DNA of 64,000 nt from Planktothrix rubescens CCAP 1459/22 (GCA_904830895.1 LR882958.1:2102001-2166000); one strand, 5' to 3'. Counted from the first letter of the stretch, positions 43,164-52,995 are shown. Program-made: numbers and translations. The notes: a model not told the origin generated them from the letters alone.

Positions 43164-44063
43164 TTATTTTCTTACCCAACCATTCACCGTAAATCGACTA
43201 TCTTTGAACTGTTTAGAAGGACAATTAACGGGCAGAACTTCGTGCATTAAACCACTATAGAAAAAGACAATTCGATTATTCAGAGGTTCAATAGCTTGAA
43301 AATTTTCTAATTTAGAATAAGCATATTGACCTTGCCATTGGGTATCATAAATTAATAATTCTCCTCCAGTAAAAGCCTTGGGTTCCTGATAGAAATAATA
43401 AACGTAACTTAACATTCGAGTTTCATCTCTAGCCGAACCATTATCATTATGAGTGCGAAAATAATGACCATGATTATGGGCAGTCAGTTGGGCATCAATA
43501 TGGGTAATTGGAAACGGGGGAATATCAAGTTTTTCTAAGGCTTTCCAGAACATCGCTTTAACTCGGTTTATAACCATATCACCAAAATCTGGAGAATAAT
43601 AGAGAACCAAAGAATCCCGATGTTCAGGATAGTCTGATGTGTTGGTAGCTGGGCCAGTTAATTGGAATTGCTGTTCTTGTTCTAAAGCATAATTCAGAAG
43701 ATTTTGATGGTCTTCTGGAGATAAAAAATTATCAATTTGCCAATATTTAAGTTTAAAAATTTCCGCTTGAGGTGTCGCCGGAATTACAGGAGTATGAGCT
43801 TTAATAAAAATCGGTGGTTCGGTAATTACTCCGACTAGAGAATTACTAGAAAACCAGAGGGCTTGTTGTTGTCCATTCATCGGAATTTGAAACAATTTTG
43901 GCGGTTCATCGGAATTTTTTTCGGTGGGATGAACTACCGCATTTAATAAATTTAAGAGTAAGGGAGAATTCGAGGGTAAGGTAATTTGATATTGATAACC
44001 CCCCAAAAGGAGTATGGTTACATTAATATCTTGAGGGGTTGATGCTGTTGTTAAACTGTCCAT
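43164..44063 (-). CDS. 2-oxoglutarate/Fe(II) oxygenase (prolyl-4-hydroxylase type)
   Basis: The 299-residue protein has an N-terminal stretch of unknown role and a C-terminal double-stranded beta-helix. YFRTHNDNG supplies the H-x-D iron ligands, FYSGLMHEVLPV the distal histidine, and DSRFTVNGWVRK the arginine that binds 2-oxoglutarate. ITHIDAQLTAHNHGHYFRTH and AFTGGELLIYD are typical of the SM-20/P4H superfamily. It likely hydroxylates a protein or small molecule in the cytoplasm. The substrate is unknown. The gene is alone on its strand. Confidence 0.88.
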   Translation of the reverse strand: MDSLTTASTPQDINVTILLLGGYQYQITLPSNSPLLLNLLNAVVHPTEKNSDEPPKLFQIPMNGQQQALWFSSNSLVGVITEPPIFIKAHTPVIPATPQAEIFKLKYWQIDNFLSPEDHQNLLNYALEQEQQFQLTGPATNTSDYPEHRDSLVLYYSPDFGDMVINRVKAMFWKALEKLDIPPFPITHIDAQLTAHNHGHYFRTHNDNGSARDETRMLSYVYYFYQEPKAFTGGELLIYDTQWQGQYAYSKLENFQAIEPLNNRIVFFYSGLMHEVLPVNCPSKQFKDSRFTVNGWVRK

Positions 44064-44300
44064 ATTTTATAACAGAAAACAAAGAATAATAAGGTTTATT
44101 GTTAAAGTGAAGATTTACCAGTATATAAATTAAATCGGCACTTGATTATAGCATACTTTCTTTTATTTACCTAAATTAACTAAAACGGGAACCTGATCAA
44201 CACGGGAATTGTAAATTAAAGTAAAATTTAATGCCCAAGTTATATTTAATCAGAGATAATCTAAAGTGAGATAATTTTTAGCAAGAGTAAAGTCTTATAT

Positions 44301-46706
44301 ATGAACCATCCCCTATCGCCCCAGTGCCAAAACTTACAACATCAGGTTGAAGGTTTGGTCAAACTTCTACATCAAGAACCCACTCTGCGCCAACAGGATA
44401 TTACTGCTGTTCATGCTTCTTTAAAGAAAGTCATTTCTCCCAAATTTGAAATTGTGTTTGCGGGGGCGTTTAGTGCCGGAAAATCCATGTTAATTAATGC
44501 CCTTTTAGAAAGGGAATTATTATATAGTGCCGAGGGACACGCCACCGGAACTGAATGTTATATTGATTATGCTGAACTTGATCAAGAACGGGTAGTTTTA
44601 ACCTTTTTAAGTGAAGCCGAAATCAGGGAACAAGTCGCTAATTTATGTCAATTATTGGGCTTATCTTCTAACGTTAATATCAATCGAAATGATATGATTG
44701 ATATATTAGTAGAAGGATGCGAAAGAATTATTCAGCAAGAAGGCGGAGTGAATAAATCTGAACGGGCCAAACAAGCTAAAGCCTTAGATTTATTAATCAA
44801 AGGATTTACGGAAAATCGCGATCGCATTCAAACCCTAAATAATGCGACATATTCAATGGAACAGTTTAACTTTTCCAACCTCAAAGAAGCGGCGAGTTAT
44901 GCCCGTCGAGGGAGTAATAGCGCGGTCTTAAAACGGATTGAATACTATTGCTACCATCCCCTATTAAAAGATGGAAATGTAATTATAGATACCCCTGGAA
45001 TTGATGCACCCGTGGAGAAAGATGCCCAATTAACCTATAACAAAATTGAACATCCCGATACATCGGCGGTGGTCTGTGTTTTGAAACCAGCATCGGCGGG
45101 AGAAATGACCATTGAAGAAACGGAACTCTTAGAAATAATTCGTCAAAATCCGAGTATCCGTGATCGGGTTTTTTATATCTTTAATCGAATTGATGAAACC
45201 TGGTATAATGCCCAATTACGTCAACGGTTAGAGAACTTAATTTATTCTGACTTTCAGGATACCACCAGGGTCTATAAAACCAGTGGCTTATTAGGGTTTT
45301 ATGGTAGTCAAATTAAAGGCACAAGCGGACGTGATCGCTTTGGTTTAGATAGTATTTTCGCCGAAAGTATTAAAGGGTTTGGAGGCGAAGAAGAAACTCC
45401 CCAATTTGTCTATGCTTTTAATAACTATTGTGGCAGTTCTCGCAAACTTCCCATCCAGTTTCGAGTCACAATTAATGGTTTTGAATCTCCGAATCAAAAC
45501 TACACCCGAATTTTAGCCGATTGGGGACAACCCTTAGTTGATCAGTTAATTAAAGATAGCGGAATTGAGGAATTTCGTAACGCCATTACTTACTATTTGA
45601 AAGAAGAAAAACGCCCGCAACTGTTTAAAAATCTAGCCGATGATTTAGAAGATATTTGTATTCCCCTACGCAAGTATTATGAATCAATTGAACGGGATTT
45701 AGACAGTCAACCCCGTGAAATTGAAGCCATGAAAGCCCAGGAATTACAACTGCTGAATCAACAATTACAAGAAGCGGGACTGGAATTTCGAGATCATATT
45801 ATGGAGGAAATTAATCAGATTATTACCAATAAATGTGATAGCTTTGAACAGGATTTTAAGCAATTAGAATCTCGGATGGTACGGCGTTTAGATGAATTAT
45901 TAGATGGTTTTTCTGTAAAAGAAGCCTATAGTCGGGCTACTTTCAATCATCCTCGGAATGCAACTGCACCTTTATTAGCAGTTTTAGTTGAGGCTTTGTA
46001 TTATTTAGCTAATCAATTAGAGGATATTTTAGTTGAGTCAGTTAAATCTGTGAATGCTGGTTTTTTCCGTCGTTTAGTTGAAAAAGTTCGCAAGACTGAA
46101 TATTATCGCAAACTCAATCGTTTATTAGGGAATGATGGCGGGTTAGAAAAACGGTTAAAAGAGTTAGAAGCAGAAGTTAATCAAGCGTTAATTGCGATGG
46201 CAAAAACTGAATGCGATCGCTATGTCCGAGAAAGTCCTAAATTCTATGATGAAGGCACATTTTCGATTTATCAATTTCGCCAAACTCTATTACAAACCTC
46301 ATCCAGTTATGACGTGAAAGCAATAGTTGATGCCGAACCCGCTATCCGTCAATTGTTGAAGTTAGATTTTGAACCCAAAGTCTCAAAAACGATTCATCAA
46401 ACCTTCCGCCAAACTGTTAACCAAACTCTAAAAACCCATTTATTACCGATGACGGATATTCAAGCGGATGAGATTATGCAGCAGTATAGTCAAGCGCGGG
46501 TTTATTTGGAAAAAACTTTGGCACAGGAAGCGGAGGAGAAAATTAAAAATAATGCCAAATCTCATTCGGAAGTGAATCAAAAGATTAACGAATACAATCA
46601 ATTTGTTTCGGAAATTAATAGTTGTTTACAGTCGATGCAACTGTTTGAACACTTATTACCAACTATTGCTAATTCTGGTGTTGTTGATGAGCCTTTTGAT
46701 TTCTAA
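44301..46706 (+). CDS. dynamin-family large GTPase
   Basis: This 801-residue protein has the dynamin-type P-loop GAFSAGKSMLINALL (about 55-69). A threonine-bearing switch I follows (HATGTECYIDY), then the G3 motif DTPGID near 231 and a G4-like FNRIDETW. Long helical regions follow (ERDLDSQPREIEAMKAQELQ ...), typical of bacterial dynamin-like proteins. These bind GTP, self-assemble and remodel membranes; Nostoc BDLP is the structural model. A large basic region around residue 590 could be the membrane paddle. A second GTPase gene (48981-50210) lies nearby, separated by mnmG. A strong terminator follows, so this gene is transcribed alone. Confidence 0.85.
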   Translation: MNHPLSPQCQNLQHQVEGLVKLLHQEPTLRQQDITAVHASLKKVISPKFEIVFAGAFSAGKSMLINALLERELLYSAEGHATGTECYIDYAELDQERVVLTFLSEAEIREQVANLCQLLGLSSNVNINRNDMIDILVEGCERIIQQEGGVNKSERAKQAKALDLLIKGFTENRDRIQTLNNATYSMEQFNFSNLKEAASYARRGSNSAVLKRIEYYCYHPLLKDGNVIIDTPGIDAPVEKDAQLTYNKIEHPDTSAVVCVLKPASAGEMTIEETELLEIIRQNPSIRDRVFYIFNRIDETWYNAQLRQRLENLIYSDFQDTTRVYKTSGLLGFYGSQIKGTSGRDRFGLDSIFAESIKGFGGEEETPQFVYAFNNYCGSSRKLPIQFRVTINGFESPNQNYTRILADWGQPLVDQLIKDSGIEEFRNAITYYLKEEKRPQLFKNLADDLEDICIPLRKYYESIERDLDSQPREIEAMKAQELQLLNQQLQEAGLEFRDHIMEEINQIITNKCDSFEQDFKQLESRMVRRLDELLDGFSVKEAYSRATFNHPRNATAPLLAVLVEALYYLANQLEDILVESVKSVNAGFFRRLVEKVRKTEYYRKLNRLLGNDGGLEKRLKELEAEVNQALIAMAKTECDRYVRESPKFYDEGTFSIYQFRQTLLQTSSSYDVKAIVDAEPAIRQLLKLDFEPKVSKTIHQTFRQTVNQTLKTHLLPMTDIQADEIMQQYSQARVYLEKTLAQEAEEKIKNNAKSHSEVNQKINEYNQFVSEINSCLQSMQLFEHLLPTIANSGVVDEPFDF

Positions 46707-46727
46707 TTAGACTCATAAACTCTTATA

Positions 46728-46761
46728 AAAACCCCAGTTTCTTTGAGAATCTGGGGTTTTT
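46728..46761 (+). terminator. Rho-independent terminator of the dynamin-like gene
   Basis: AAACCCCAG (46729-46737) and CTGGGG (46751-46756) form the stem around TTTCTTTGAGAAT, followed directly by TTTTT. It is about 20 bp past the stop codon. Confidence 0.9.
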
Positions 46762-46836
46762 CGGTACACCGAATTATAAACGAGCCTGAAACCCAGGCAC
46801 AGCAAGGAGCCAATGTGACAACCTATTTAAGATTGC

Positions 46837-46986
46837 TAAGTACCTAAACAAAATTAATTACACATCTTCTACCCTGTTCCCTGTTCCCCGTTCCCCGTTC
46901 CCTCCCCCCCTAGCCCCCCGTGCACGGGGGGTTTGGGGGGGCTGTTCCCTCTCTCAACCAGGTAATTTATTTTGTGCAACTACTTA
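46837..46986. mobile_element. MITE-like repeat, 150 bp, copy 1
   Basis: The ends TAAGTACCTAAACAAAATTA and AATTTATTTTGTGCAACTACTTA are imperfect inverted repeats. The middle is (C)TTCCC(C) repeats and a palindrome TAGCCCCCCGTGCACGGGGG with G-runs. A 138-bp second copy lies at 55178-55315. There is no ORF; the right end touches the mnmG stop codon. Confidence 0.75.
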
Positions 46987-48903
46987 TTAGGAATTGAGAG
47001 TAACAGTTTGTTGACGATTTCTAACCTCCAAATAAATCAACAACGCATTAATATCCGAAGGATTTACCCCCCCAATTCTCGACGCTTGACCAATGGTTAA
47101 AGGTTTAACCTTCATTAACTTTTCTCGCGCTTCCATTGACAAAGTTTCGATTTTGAGATAGTTTAAATCTTCCGATAAGGCTCGATTAGATTGGCGACTA
47201 ACTTGGTCAATTTGGTTTTGTTGCCGTTGCAGATATCCTGAATATTTAATCTCAATTTCTGCTCCTTCTTTTTCCACTTGATTTAGGTTAGTATTACCTA
47301 AATTATATCGTTCTAAATCAACGTAATGCAACCCAGGACGGCGCAATAAATCCGCTAAAGTAATTGACCCTTTAATTTTTTGTTGGGTATCATTAACAAT
47401 TGCCATTCCCACGGGATCATTTTCCTTAATTCGAGTAGCATATAACCGTTCTTTTTCCCCAATAATATTACCTTGTTTACGTTCAAATAATTCCCAGCGA
47501 CGATCATCAATTAACCCAATTTCTCGACCTAAAGGCGTTAACCGTTCATCCGCATTATCAGACCGTAATAATAACCGATATTCCGACCGACTTGTTAACA
47601 CCCGATAGGGTTCTCGCAGGTCTTTTGTACACAAATCATCAATTAATGTTCCGATATAACTTTGTTCACGGGAAAATACAATCATCTCTTGATGTTTAAC
47701 AAATCGCACCGCATTAATTCCCGCCACTAAACCCTGGGCTGCGGCTTCTTCATAGCCCGTTGTACCATTAATTTGTCCCGCACAAAATAGCCCCTCAATT
47801 TTCTTTGTCATCAAGGTAGGATAAGATTGAGTTGCGGGTAAATAATCGTATTCCACCGCATAAGCAGGACGCAACATGGCACATTTTTCTAACCCCGGAA
47901 GACTTCTTAACATTTGCAATTGCAAAGTTTCAGGGAAACCCGTAGAAAATCCTTGAATATACAACTCAGGAATATCTCGACCTTCGGGCTCAATAAAAAT
48001 TTGATGACTTTCCTTATCCGCAAACCGAACAATTTTATCTTCAATACTCGGACAATAACGGGGGCCTTTTGAATCAACCCAACCGCCATAAACCGGAGAT
48101 AAATGCAAATTTTCCCGAATAATTCGGTGAGTTTCCGCCGTAGTTCGAGTCAAATGACAACACATTTGTTCCCGTTGAATTTGTACTTCCGGGTCGAAAC
48201 TAAACCAGCGAACTTCTGTATCTCCCGGTTGCGGTTCTAATTTAGAATAATCTACAGAACGTTTATCAACTCGCGCCGGAGTTCCGGTTTTTAATCGTCC
48301 GGTTTCAAAGCCTAAACGGTTGAGGGTTTCTGTTAACCCAACGGCGGCAAATTCTCCCGCCCGTCCCGCCGCCATTGATTTATTTCCTACCCAAATTATT
48401 CCGCCTAAAAATGTCCCCGTTGTTAATATTACGGCTTGACATTTAAAAGCAACTCCAAAATAAGTTTCAACCCCAATAATTTCTTGATTTTTACCTAAAA
48501 TTAAATCCGTGACCATCCCTTCTCGGACGGTAAGATTATCCTGATTTTCAATAATATTTTTCATCACGGCGGCATATTCCCGTTTATCTGTTTGGGCGCG
48601 TAAAGCCCACACCGCCGGGCCACGAGAAATATTCAGCACCCGTTTTTGTAAATAGGTACGGTCGGCCATTTTGCCAATTTCTCCCCCCAAAGCATCGACT
48701 TCATGGACGAGTTGGGACTTGGCAGGGCCTCCAACAGCCGGGTTACAGGGTTGCCAAGCGATTTTATCCAGGTTGAGGGTTAAGAGCAGGGTACGGCTTC
48801 CCAAGCGGGCCGCAGCCAGCGCCGCCTCACAGCCCGAATGTCCGGCCCCGACCACAATAATGTCAAATTCATCTAAAAATTCTACTGAGGATGTTAGAGT
48901 CAT
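46987..48903 (-). CDS. mnmG: tRNA U34 carboxymethylaminomethyl-modifying enzyme MnmG (GidA)
   Basis: This 638-residue flavoprotein works with MnmE to install the cmnm5/mnm5 modification on tRNA wobble uridine. The FAD site is [20 protein letters not shown] (about 17-36). Other diagnostic blocks are [49 protein letters not shown] and [17 protein letters not shown]. The C-terminus [14 protein letters not shown] is complete. The stop codon abuts a MITE-like repeat. Confidence 0.97.
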   Translation of the reverse strand: MTLTSSVEFLDEFDIIVVGAGHSGCEAALAAARLGSRTLLLTLNLDKIAWQPCNPAVGGPAKSQLVHEVDALGGEIGKMADRTYLQKRVLNISRGPAVWALRAQTDKREYAAVMKNIIENQDNLTVREGMVTDLILGKNQEIIGVETYFGVAFKCQAVILTTGTFLGGIIWVGNKSMAAGRAGEFAAVGLTETLNRLGFETGRLKTGTPARVDKRSVDYSKLEPQPGDTEVRWFSFDPEVQIQREQMCCHLTRTTAETHRIIRENLHLSPVYGGWVDSKGPRYCPSIEDKIVRFADKESHQIFIEPEGRDIPELYIQGFSTGFPETLQLQMLRSLPGLEKCAMLRPAYAVEYDYLPATQSYPTLMTKKIEGLFCAGQINGTTGYEEAAAQGLVAGINAVRFVKHQEMIVFSREQSYIGTLIDDLCTKDLREPYRVLTSRSEYRLLLRSDNADERLTPLGREIGLIDDRRWELFERKQGNIIGEKERLYATRIKENDPVGMAIVNDTQQKIKGSITLADLLRRPGLHYVDLERYNLGNTNLNQVEKEGAEIEIKYSGYLQRQQNQIDQVSRQSNRALSEDLNYLKIETLSMEAREKLMKVKPLTIGQASRIGGVNPSDINALLIYLEVRNRQQTVTLNS

Positions 48904-48980
48904 GGGTAAGGTTAAGGTTTTATAGACTTATTTTTTGATTTTAGCGGTTAAAATTAATATCATCTTAAATTGGTTACTGT

Positions 48981-50210
48981 ATGTCTGAAGTTAAAAATCA
49001 TCCGATTGAGCCCTCGGTTGCCGCACTGAAAAAGTTAGTTTCCTCTATTCCTGATAGGGTTCCTTATAAACAGGAAATTGACAAATATTTAGATGAACTT
49101 CTTGATTTGACCCTAGAAATGCGTCCTCCTCGTATCATGGTTGTTGGTCGTTGTAAGTCCGGTAAATCATCTCTAATTAATGCTATTTGTGGAAGTAAAG
49201 TAGCTGAGGTAAGTATGATTGAGCCTCAAACTGGACAGGCTCAATGGAAAAAATACTATAATCAGTATGAGGGTCGTGAAATTATTCATATTTTAGACAC
49301 AAGAGGCTTTCAAGAACAAACAAATCCTCTTGAGAAAGATTCAGCAAAAACTCCACTTAAGAGTATTGTGAATGCTGTGAGTCGATGTTCTCCTGATTTA
49401 ATTCTCTTTCTTTGTAAAGCCAGTGATGTTAGTTCAGGAGTTGAAGGAGATTTACAAGCTCTTAATGAAGTATATCAAGTAATTTATGAAAAATATTCTC
49501 GCAAACTTCCTTTGATTTGTGTATTGACCCATTGTGATCAGTTAGTCTATGGCTCAAGGTGGGAGAAACTGGATAATCAAGCTAAAATTGAACTGACGCG
49601 ACCCTCCCAGACAGTTCTAAATAATAATCTAGTTAATTCCCAAAAGAGATCTAACTTTATTGATATTAAAAATAATGTTGTTCCTACTGTTACTTATGCG
49701 GAGTATTATGAAGGAGAAGGTGCGGAAATAGATCCAGAGTCGGATGGAAGATGGAATATTGAAACCTTAGTTAAAGAGATGCTTAAATATCTTCCCAAAG
49801 AAACAAAAGCCTCGATGGAAAGAACATCAAAAATCAAAGACTTTCAACGTAAGGAAGCTATTAGTGTAGTTGATACTTGTTCTGTTTTGTCTGGGGTGAT
49901 TAGTGCGAATCCGATTCCGGGACTTTCGTTCCCAATTATTGGAGCTATTCAAACAATGATGGTAACGTTTATTGGATACTTAAGTGGACGTGATCTTTCA
50001 CCAGAAACAGTAGCAGATTTTATTGCAACAGCAGGCGCAGGTTTAGGTGCTAATTGGGGATTAACTACACTGAGTGGAGAAGTTGCTAAACTTATACCTG
50101 GCTTTGGTAGTATAATTTCCGTAACAATTAATGCTGTGGCAACTAAGGCGGTAGGAGATCTAGCAATTAAAATTTTTATTGATCAAGAAGTTCCTGAAAA
50201 ATCAAAGTAG
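48981..50210 (+). CDS. Era/dynamin-like GTPase with hydrophobic C-terminus
   Basis: This 409-residue protein has P-loop VVGRCKSGKSSLINAI (about 54-69), G3 DTRGF near 107 and G4 THCD near 184. After the G domain come hydrophobic helices (GVISANPIPGLSFPIIGAIQ, TAGAGLGANWGL, AKLIPGFGSIISVTINAVAT). These resemble the DUF697-type membrane-associated tails of YcjF-like or small dynamin-like GTPases. It may act at membranes. It is transcribed toward the methyltransferase gene, from which it is separated by 3 bp and a shared hairpin. The partner is unknown; a functional link to the dynamin gene at 44301 is speculative. Confidence 0.75.
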   Translation: MSEVKNHPIEPSVAALKKLVSSIPDRVPYKQEIDKYLDELLDLTLEMRPPRIMVVGRCKSGKSSLINAICGSKVAEVSMIEPQTGQAQWKKYYNQYEGREIIHILDTRGFQEQTNPLEKDSAKTPLKSIVNAVSRCSPDLILFLCKASDVSSGVEGDLQALNEVYQVIYEKYSRKLPLICVLTHCDQLVYGSRWEKLDNQAKIELTRPSQTVLNNNLVNSQKRSNFIDIKNNVVPTVTYAEYYEGEGAEIDPESDGRWNIETLVKEMLKYLPKETKASMERTSKIKDFQRKEAISVVDTCSVLSGVISANPIPGLSFPIIGAIQTMMVTFIGYLSGRDLSPETVADFIATAGAGLGANWGLTTLSGEVAKLIPGFGSIISVTINAVATKAVGDLAIKIFIDQEVPEKSK

Positions 50211-50213
50211 AAA

Positions 50214-51089
50214 TTAATTTACACTATCATTATTTTTATGATAGTGTAGATTTCCTTCGGTTAACCGTTCAATAATCACATCACAATTTTGAATTTCCAT
50301 TCCGATCCAATAGCGATCTGTAGCTTCACAAACTGCATAGGTTGTTCCACTTCCACCAAAGGGATCAATGATTAAATCTCCGGGTAAACTTGACATTTCA
50401 ATCACTCGATCTAAAATCTTGGTTGAGAGTTGATTAGTTGTCCGTTTTTTACTTTTAAATTTCCAATGACGGACAGGAGGAATGTCTGTCCAAACATCGG
50501 TTAAATTGACTCCTAATGGGTTCATGGCATGACGATGACCCCCATAATCTTTAATTTCACCCCCACAATGACGGCAAGTTTCTATGGGAGTTCTAATTTT
50601 ACGGAATACTTTTGGCTTGCCTTTTGTATAATATAAAAGACTATAATGGCTAGGATATAATCGCCCAGGAATAGGTAAACTCGATTTTTGACTAATAGTA
50701 ATCCAATGTCTAAAAGTTAAACCCTTATTCATTAAATAACTGCCTAATAACATATTCCATTTAGGTAAATTGTAAATAAATAAACTGCCCCCGTCTTTAA
50801 GAATCCGGCAACATTCATCCAGCCAAGTATAACACCAGTTTAGATATTCACTATCTTCGAGGCTATCATCATGCTTTTTGCCATATTTTTTCCCTAAATT
50901 AAAGGGAGGATCAGCAAAAACAACATCAGCTACACTGTTATTGATCTGTTTTAAAAGCGTTATACAATCTTCTTCAAAAAGAACTCCCTGTCTTGAAATA
51001 AAGCAAGGTTTTTGATCTGATTGATTAGAAATATAGTTGTGATAAGGAAATTGATCAATATTTTTGAACGATATAGAAAGTTGCTGCAT
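50214..51089 (-). CDS. N4/N6 DNA methyltransferase (beta-class-like), orphan
   Basis: This 291-residue DNA methyltransferase uses S-adenosylmethionine. Motif IV is ADPPFNLGKKYG (about residues 60-71), here with the DPPF form of the DPPY catalytic motif. Motif I is LIIDPFGGSGTTYAVCEAT near the C-terminus, so the order IV...I is that of the beta class. RHCGG...GHRH in the middle may bind zinc. No restriction enzyme gene is adjacent, so it may act in gene regulation or defend against incoming DNA. The target sequence cannot be predicted. N4-cytosine and N6-adenine specificity cannot be separated. Confidence 0.85.
   Translation of the reverse strand: MQQLSISFKNIDQFPYHNYISNQSDQKPCFISRQGVLFEEDCITLLKQINNSVADVVFADPPFNLGKKYGKKHDDSLEDSEYLNWCYTWLDECCRILKDGGSLFIYNLPKWNMLLGSYLMNKGLTFRHWITISQKSSLPIPGRLYPSHYSLLYYTKGKPKVFRKIRTPIETCRHCGGEIKDYGGHRHAMNPLGVNLTDVWTDIPPVRHWKFKSKKRTTNQLSTKILDRVIEMSSLPGDLIIDPFGGSGTTYAVCEATDRYWIGMEIQNCDVIIERLTEGNLHYHKNNDSVN
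50220..50248. terminator. hairpin between convergent GTPase and methyltransferase genes
   Basis: TACACTATCAT (50220-50230) and ATGATAGTGTA (50238-50248) form a perfect 11-bp stem with a 7-nt T-rich loop. It overlaps the 3' end of the methyltransferase frame and serves as a shared terminator for the convergent genes. Confidence 0.65.
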
Positions 51090-51141
51090 GATCAGTTAAT
51101 TAAGATTCTAAACTTACTTTAATTGTAAGACGGTTATCAGA

Positions 51142-51354
51142 TTTGTGACAACTCCCTAAAAAATGTTAATATAGTAATAACTCAATTCTATCACGAAAAT
51201 AGGTAATTCTGCCATGAAGATGTTAGCAAAATGGTCTGTAGAGGATTATCACCAGATGATTGATGCTGGGATTTTGTGCGATCGCAAAGTTGAACTATTA
51301 GCAGGTGAAATCGTTGAAATAAGTCCAGAAAGTCCCATTCATTTTAAAAAATAA
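51142..51354 (+). pseudogene. duplicated promoter and 5' end of a Uma2 gene
   Basis: Sequence 51142-51343 is nearly identical to 51841-52042, the upstream region and first 43 codons of the intact Uma2 gene. The short frame from ATG 51214 (MKMLAKWSVEDYHQMIDAGI) ends after HFKK at a TAA (51352-51354), 46 residues long. It keeps the promoter and N-terminus but lacks the catalytic core. Confidence 0.85.
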
Positions 51355-51386
51355 AGTAAATAGCACCTTGAATTACAGGAGAACCC

Positions 51387-51815
51387 ATGAACTCAACCAC
51401 CCATGAAACAGACTTTTATGCTTGGACAAATGAACAGGTACAGCTATTAAAAACGGGACAACTTAATCAAATTGATTGGCAAAACATTGCTGAAGAAATA
51501 GAGGACATGGGACGCTCGGAAAAACGACAATTAGAAAGCCGATTAGAAATATTAATTATGCACTTATTAAAATGGCAATTTCAGCCTAACCTACGCTCTC
51601 GAAGTTGGCAATTAACGATTAAAGAGCAACGCCTTCGGTTAGAAAAAATTCTACAAAAAAACCCTAGTCTTCAACCTAATTTGACTGAAGCGATAGAAGA
51701 TGTTTATCCTTTGGCGACTCTGAGCGCGGAAAGAGAAACCGGGTTATCTTTATTTCCTGAAACTTGTCCCTATACCTTAATAGAGATTTTATCCCCTGAA
51801 TTTTTACCAGAGTAA
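51387..51815 (+). CDS. DUF29-family protein
   Basis: This 142-residue helical protein matches the DUF29 pattern (DFYAWTNEQVQLLKTGQLNQ, DWQNIAEEIEDMGRSEKRQL, LKWQFQPNLRSRSWQLTIKE). The family is abundant in cyanobacteria, often beside Uma2, and its function is unknown. The gene sits precisely between two copies of a Uma2 5' region and therefore inside a duplicated block. A clear SD (AGGAGAACCC) precedes the ATG at 51387. Length is normal. Confidence 0.88.
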   Translation: MNSTTHETDFYAWTNEQVQLLKTGQLNQIDWQNIAEEIEDMGRSEKRQLESRLEILIMHLLKWQFQPNLRSRSWQLTIKEQRLRLEKILQKNPSLQPNLTEAIEDVYPLATLSAERETGLSLFPETCPYTLIEILSPEFLPE

Positions 51816-51912
51816 ATAATTACATAAAATTTTACTCTATTTTGTGACAACTCCCTAAAAAATGTTAATATAGGAATAACTCAACTCTCTAATAAAAATA
51901 GGTAATTCTGCC

Positions 51913-52455
51913 ATGAAGACGTTAGCAAAATGGTCTGTAGAGGATTATCACCAGATGATTGATGCTGGGATTTTATGCGATCGCCAAGTCGAATTATTAG
52001 CAGGTGAAATTATTGAAATGAGTCCAGAAAGTCCCATTCATTACTATACAACTGAGGAAGGTACACAATACTTACAAACCTTGTTAGCAAGTAAAGTTCA
52101 TGTTCGTTTTAATGGCCCTATTACCCTTTCGGATTCTGAACCCGAACCGGATATTGCTATTGTCCGACTACCCAAGTCAACCTATAAAGATCATCATCCC
52201 TATGCTGAGGATATTTTTTGGCTCATTGAAGTGGCTAAAAGTAGTTTAAAAAAAGATTTAGAATTAAAATTATCAATTTATGCTCAAGCTAGAATTGAGG
52301 AATATTGGGTTTTAGATTTATCCCAAAAACAATTAATCGTATTTAGAAATCCTGAGAATAATATTTATTTGAGTCAACAAATTATTAATCAAGGGATGAT
52401 TACCTCCTTGGCTTTTCCAGATATTGAGATATCTGTTGAAAGATTATTGAGTTAA
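51913..52455 (+). CDS. Uma2-family (DUF820) endonuclease-like protein
   Basis: This 180-residue protein has the family features: GEIIEMSPESPIHYYTTEEG, SEPEPDIAIVRLP (catalytic-type aspartate), IFWLIEVAKSSLKKDLELKL (glutamate and lysine) and the ending EEYWVLDLSQKQLIVFRNP. The nuclease fold is PD-(D/E)XK-like. Its first 43 codons and upstream region are duplicated at 51142-51354. It shares only the family fold with the other two intact copies in the window. Confidence 0.9.
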   Translation: MKTLAKWSVEDYHQMIDAGILCDRQVELLAGEIIEMSPESPIHYYTTEEGTQYLQTLLASKVHVRFNGPITLSDSEPEPDIAIVRLPKSTYKDHHPYAEDIFWLIEVAKSSLKKDLELKLSIYAQARIEEYWVLDLSQKQLIVFRNPENNIYLSQQIINQGMITSLAFPDIEISVERLLS

Positions 52456-52518
52456 ATAATCTTCACAAAGGCAGGGCTAGTTACGATACAATTTAATTAA
52501 AAGCTAGTATCAAGTATT

Positions 52519-52995
52519 ATGACAACTACAGAACAAGCACCGTTAACGACTGAGACTGATGCAGAACTGATTGATAATGCTATGGCCACCGTCAGACCCT
52601 CAGAAGAAATTGAAAACGTCCTGATCGGTTTAGCTCAAGACCAAAAGGTAATGGTCGGACAGTCCGAAGCGGGTAAGGTTTGGCAATTTGAATATGGTAG
52701 TGTGGAAGTTTTTGTGCAACTCACCGGAGAAACCGATGAAGATACCATCACGGTTTGGGCTACGGTACTAAAATTTCCGGTAAAAAATGAAAATCAGTTA
52801 ATGCGAAAATTATTAGAAATGAACTGGTTATCTACTTTAGAATCCCATTTTGCGATTACGAATGATCAAGTTGTAGTTTTATCGAACCGCACTTTAGCAG
52901 ATATTTCTGCCACTGAAATCTCACGCATTATTACCATTGTGGCGACAATTGCCGATAATAACGATGATAGCTTACAAGCCGAGTTCAAAGTCTAA
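52519..52995 (+). CDS. YbjN-domain protein
   Basis: This 158-residue acidic protein has the YbjN fold pattern (VLIGLAQDQKVMVGQSEAGK, WQFEYGSVEVFVQLTGETDE, NQLMRKLLEMNWLSTLESHF). YbjN is related to type III secretion chaperones and is linked to stress responses in enterobacteria; in cyanobacteria its role is unknown. The 3' end overlaps the next gene by 32 bp, which suggests translational coupling. Confidence 0.8.
   Translation: MTTTEQAPLTTETDAELIDNAMATVRPSEEIENVLIGLAQDQKVMVGQSEAGKVWQFEYGSVEVFVQLTGETDEDTITVWATVLKFPVKNENQLMRKLLEMNWLSTLESHFAITNDQVVVLSNRTLADISATEISRIITIVATIADNNDDSLQAEFKV

Noticed and set aside
42943-43179. 78-residue minus-strand frame upstream of the NYN gene
   Set aside because: It overlaps both neighbours, runs through the hairpin leader and has unnatural composition. 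I treat the region as a leader.
50214-51089. Restriction-modification system
   Set aside because: Only the methyltransferase is present; the nearest genes are a GTPase and Uma2/DUF29 proteins, which are too generic to call a cognate nuclease.
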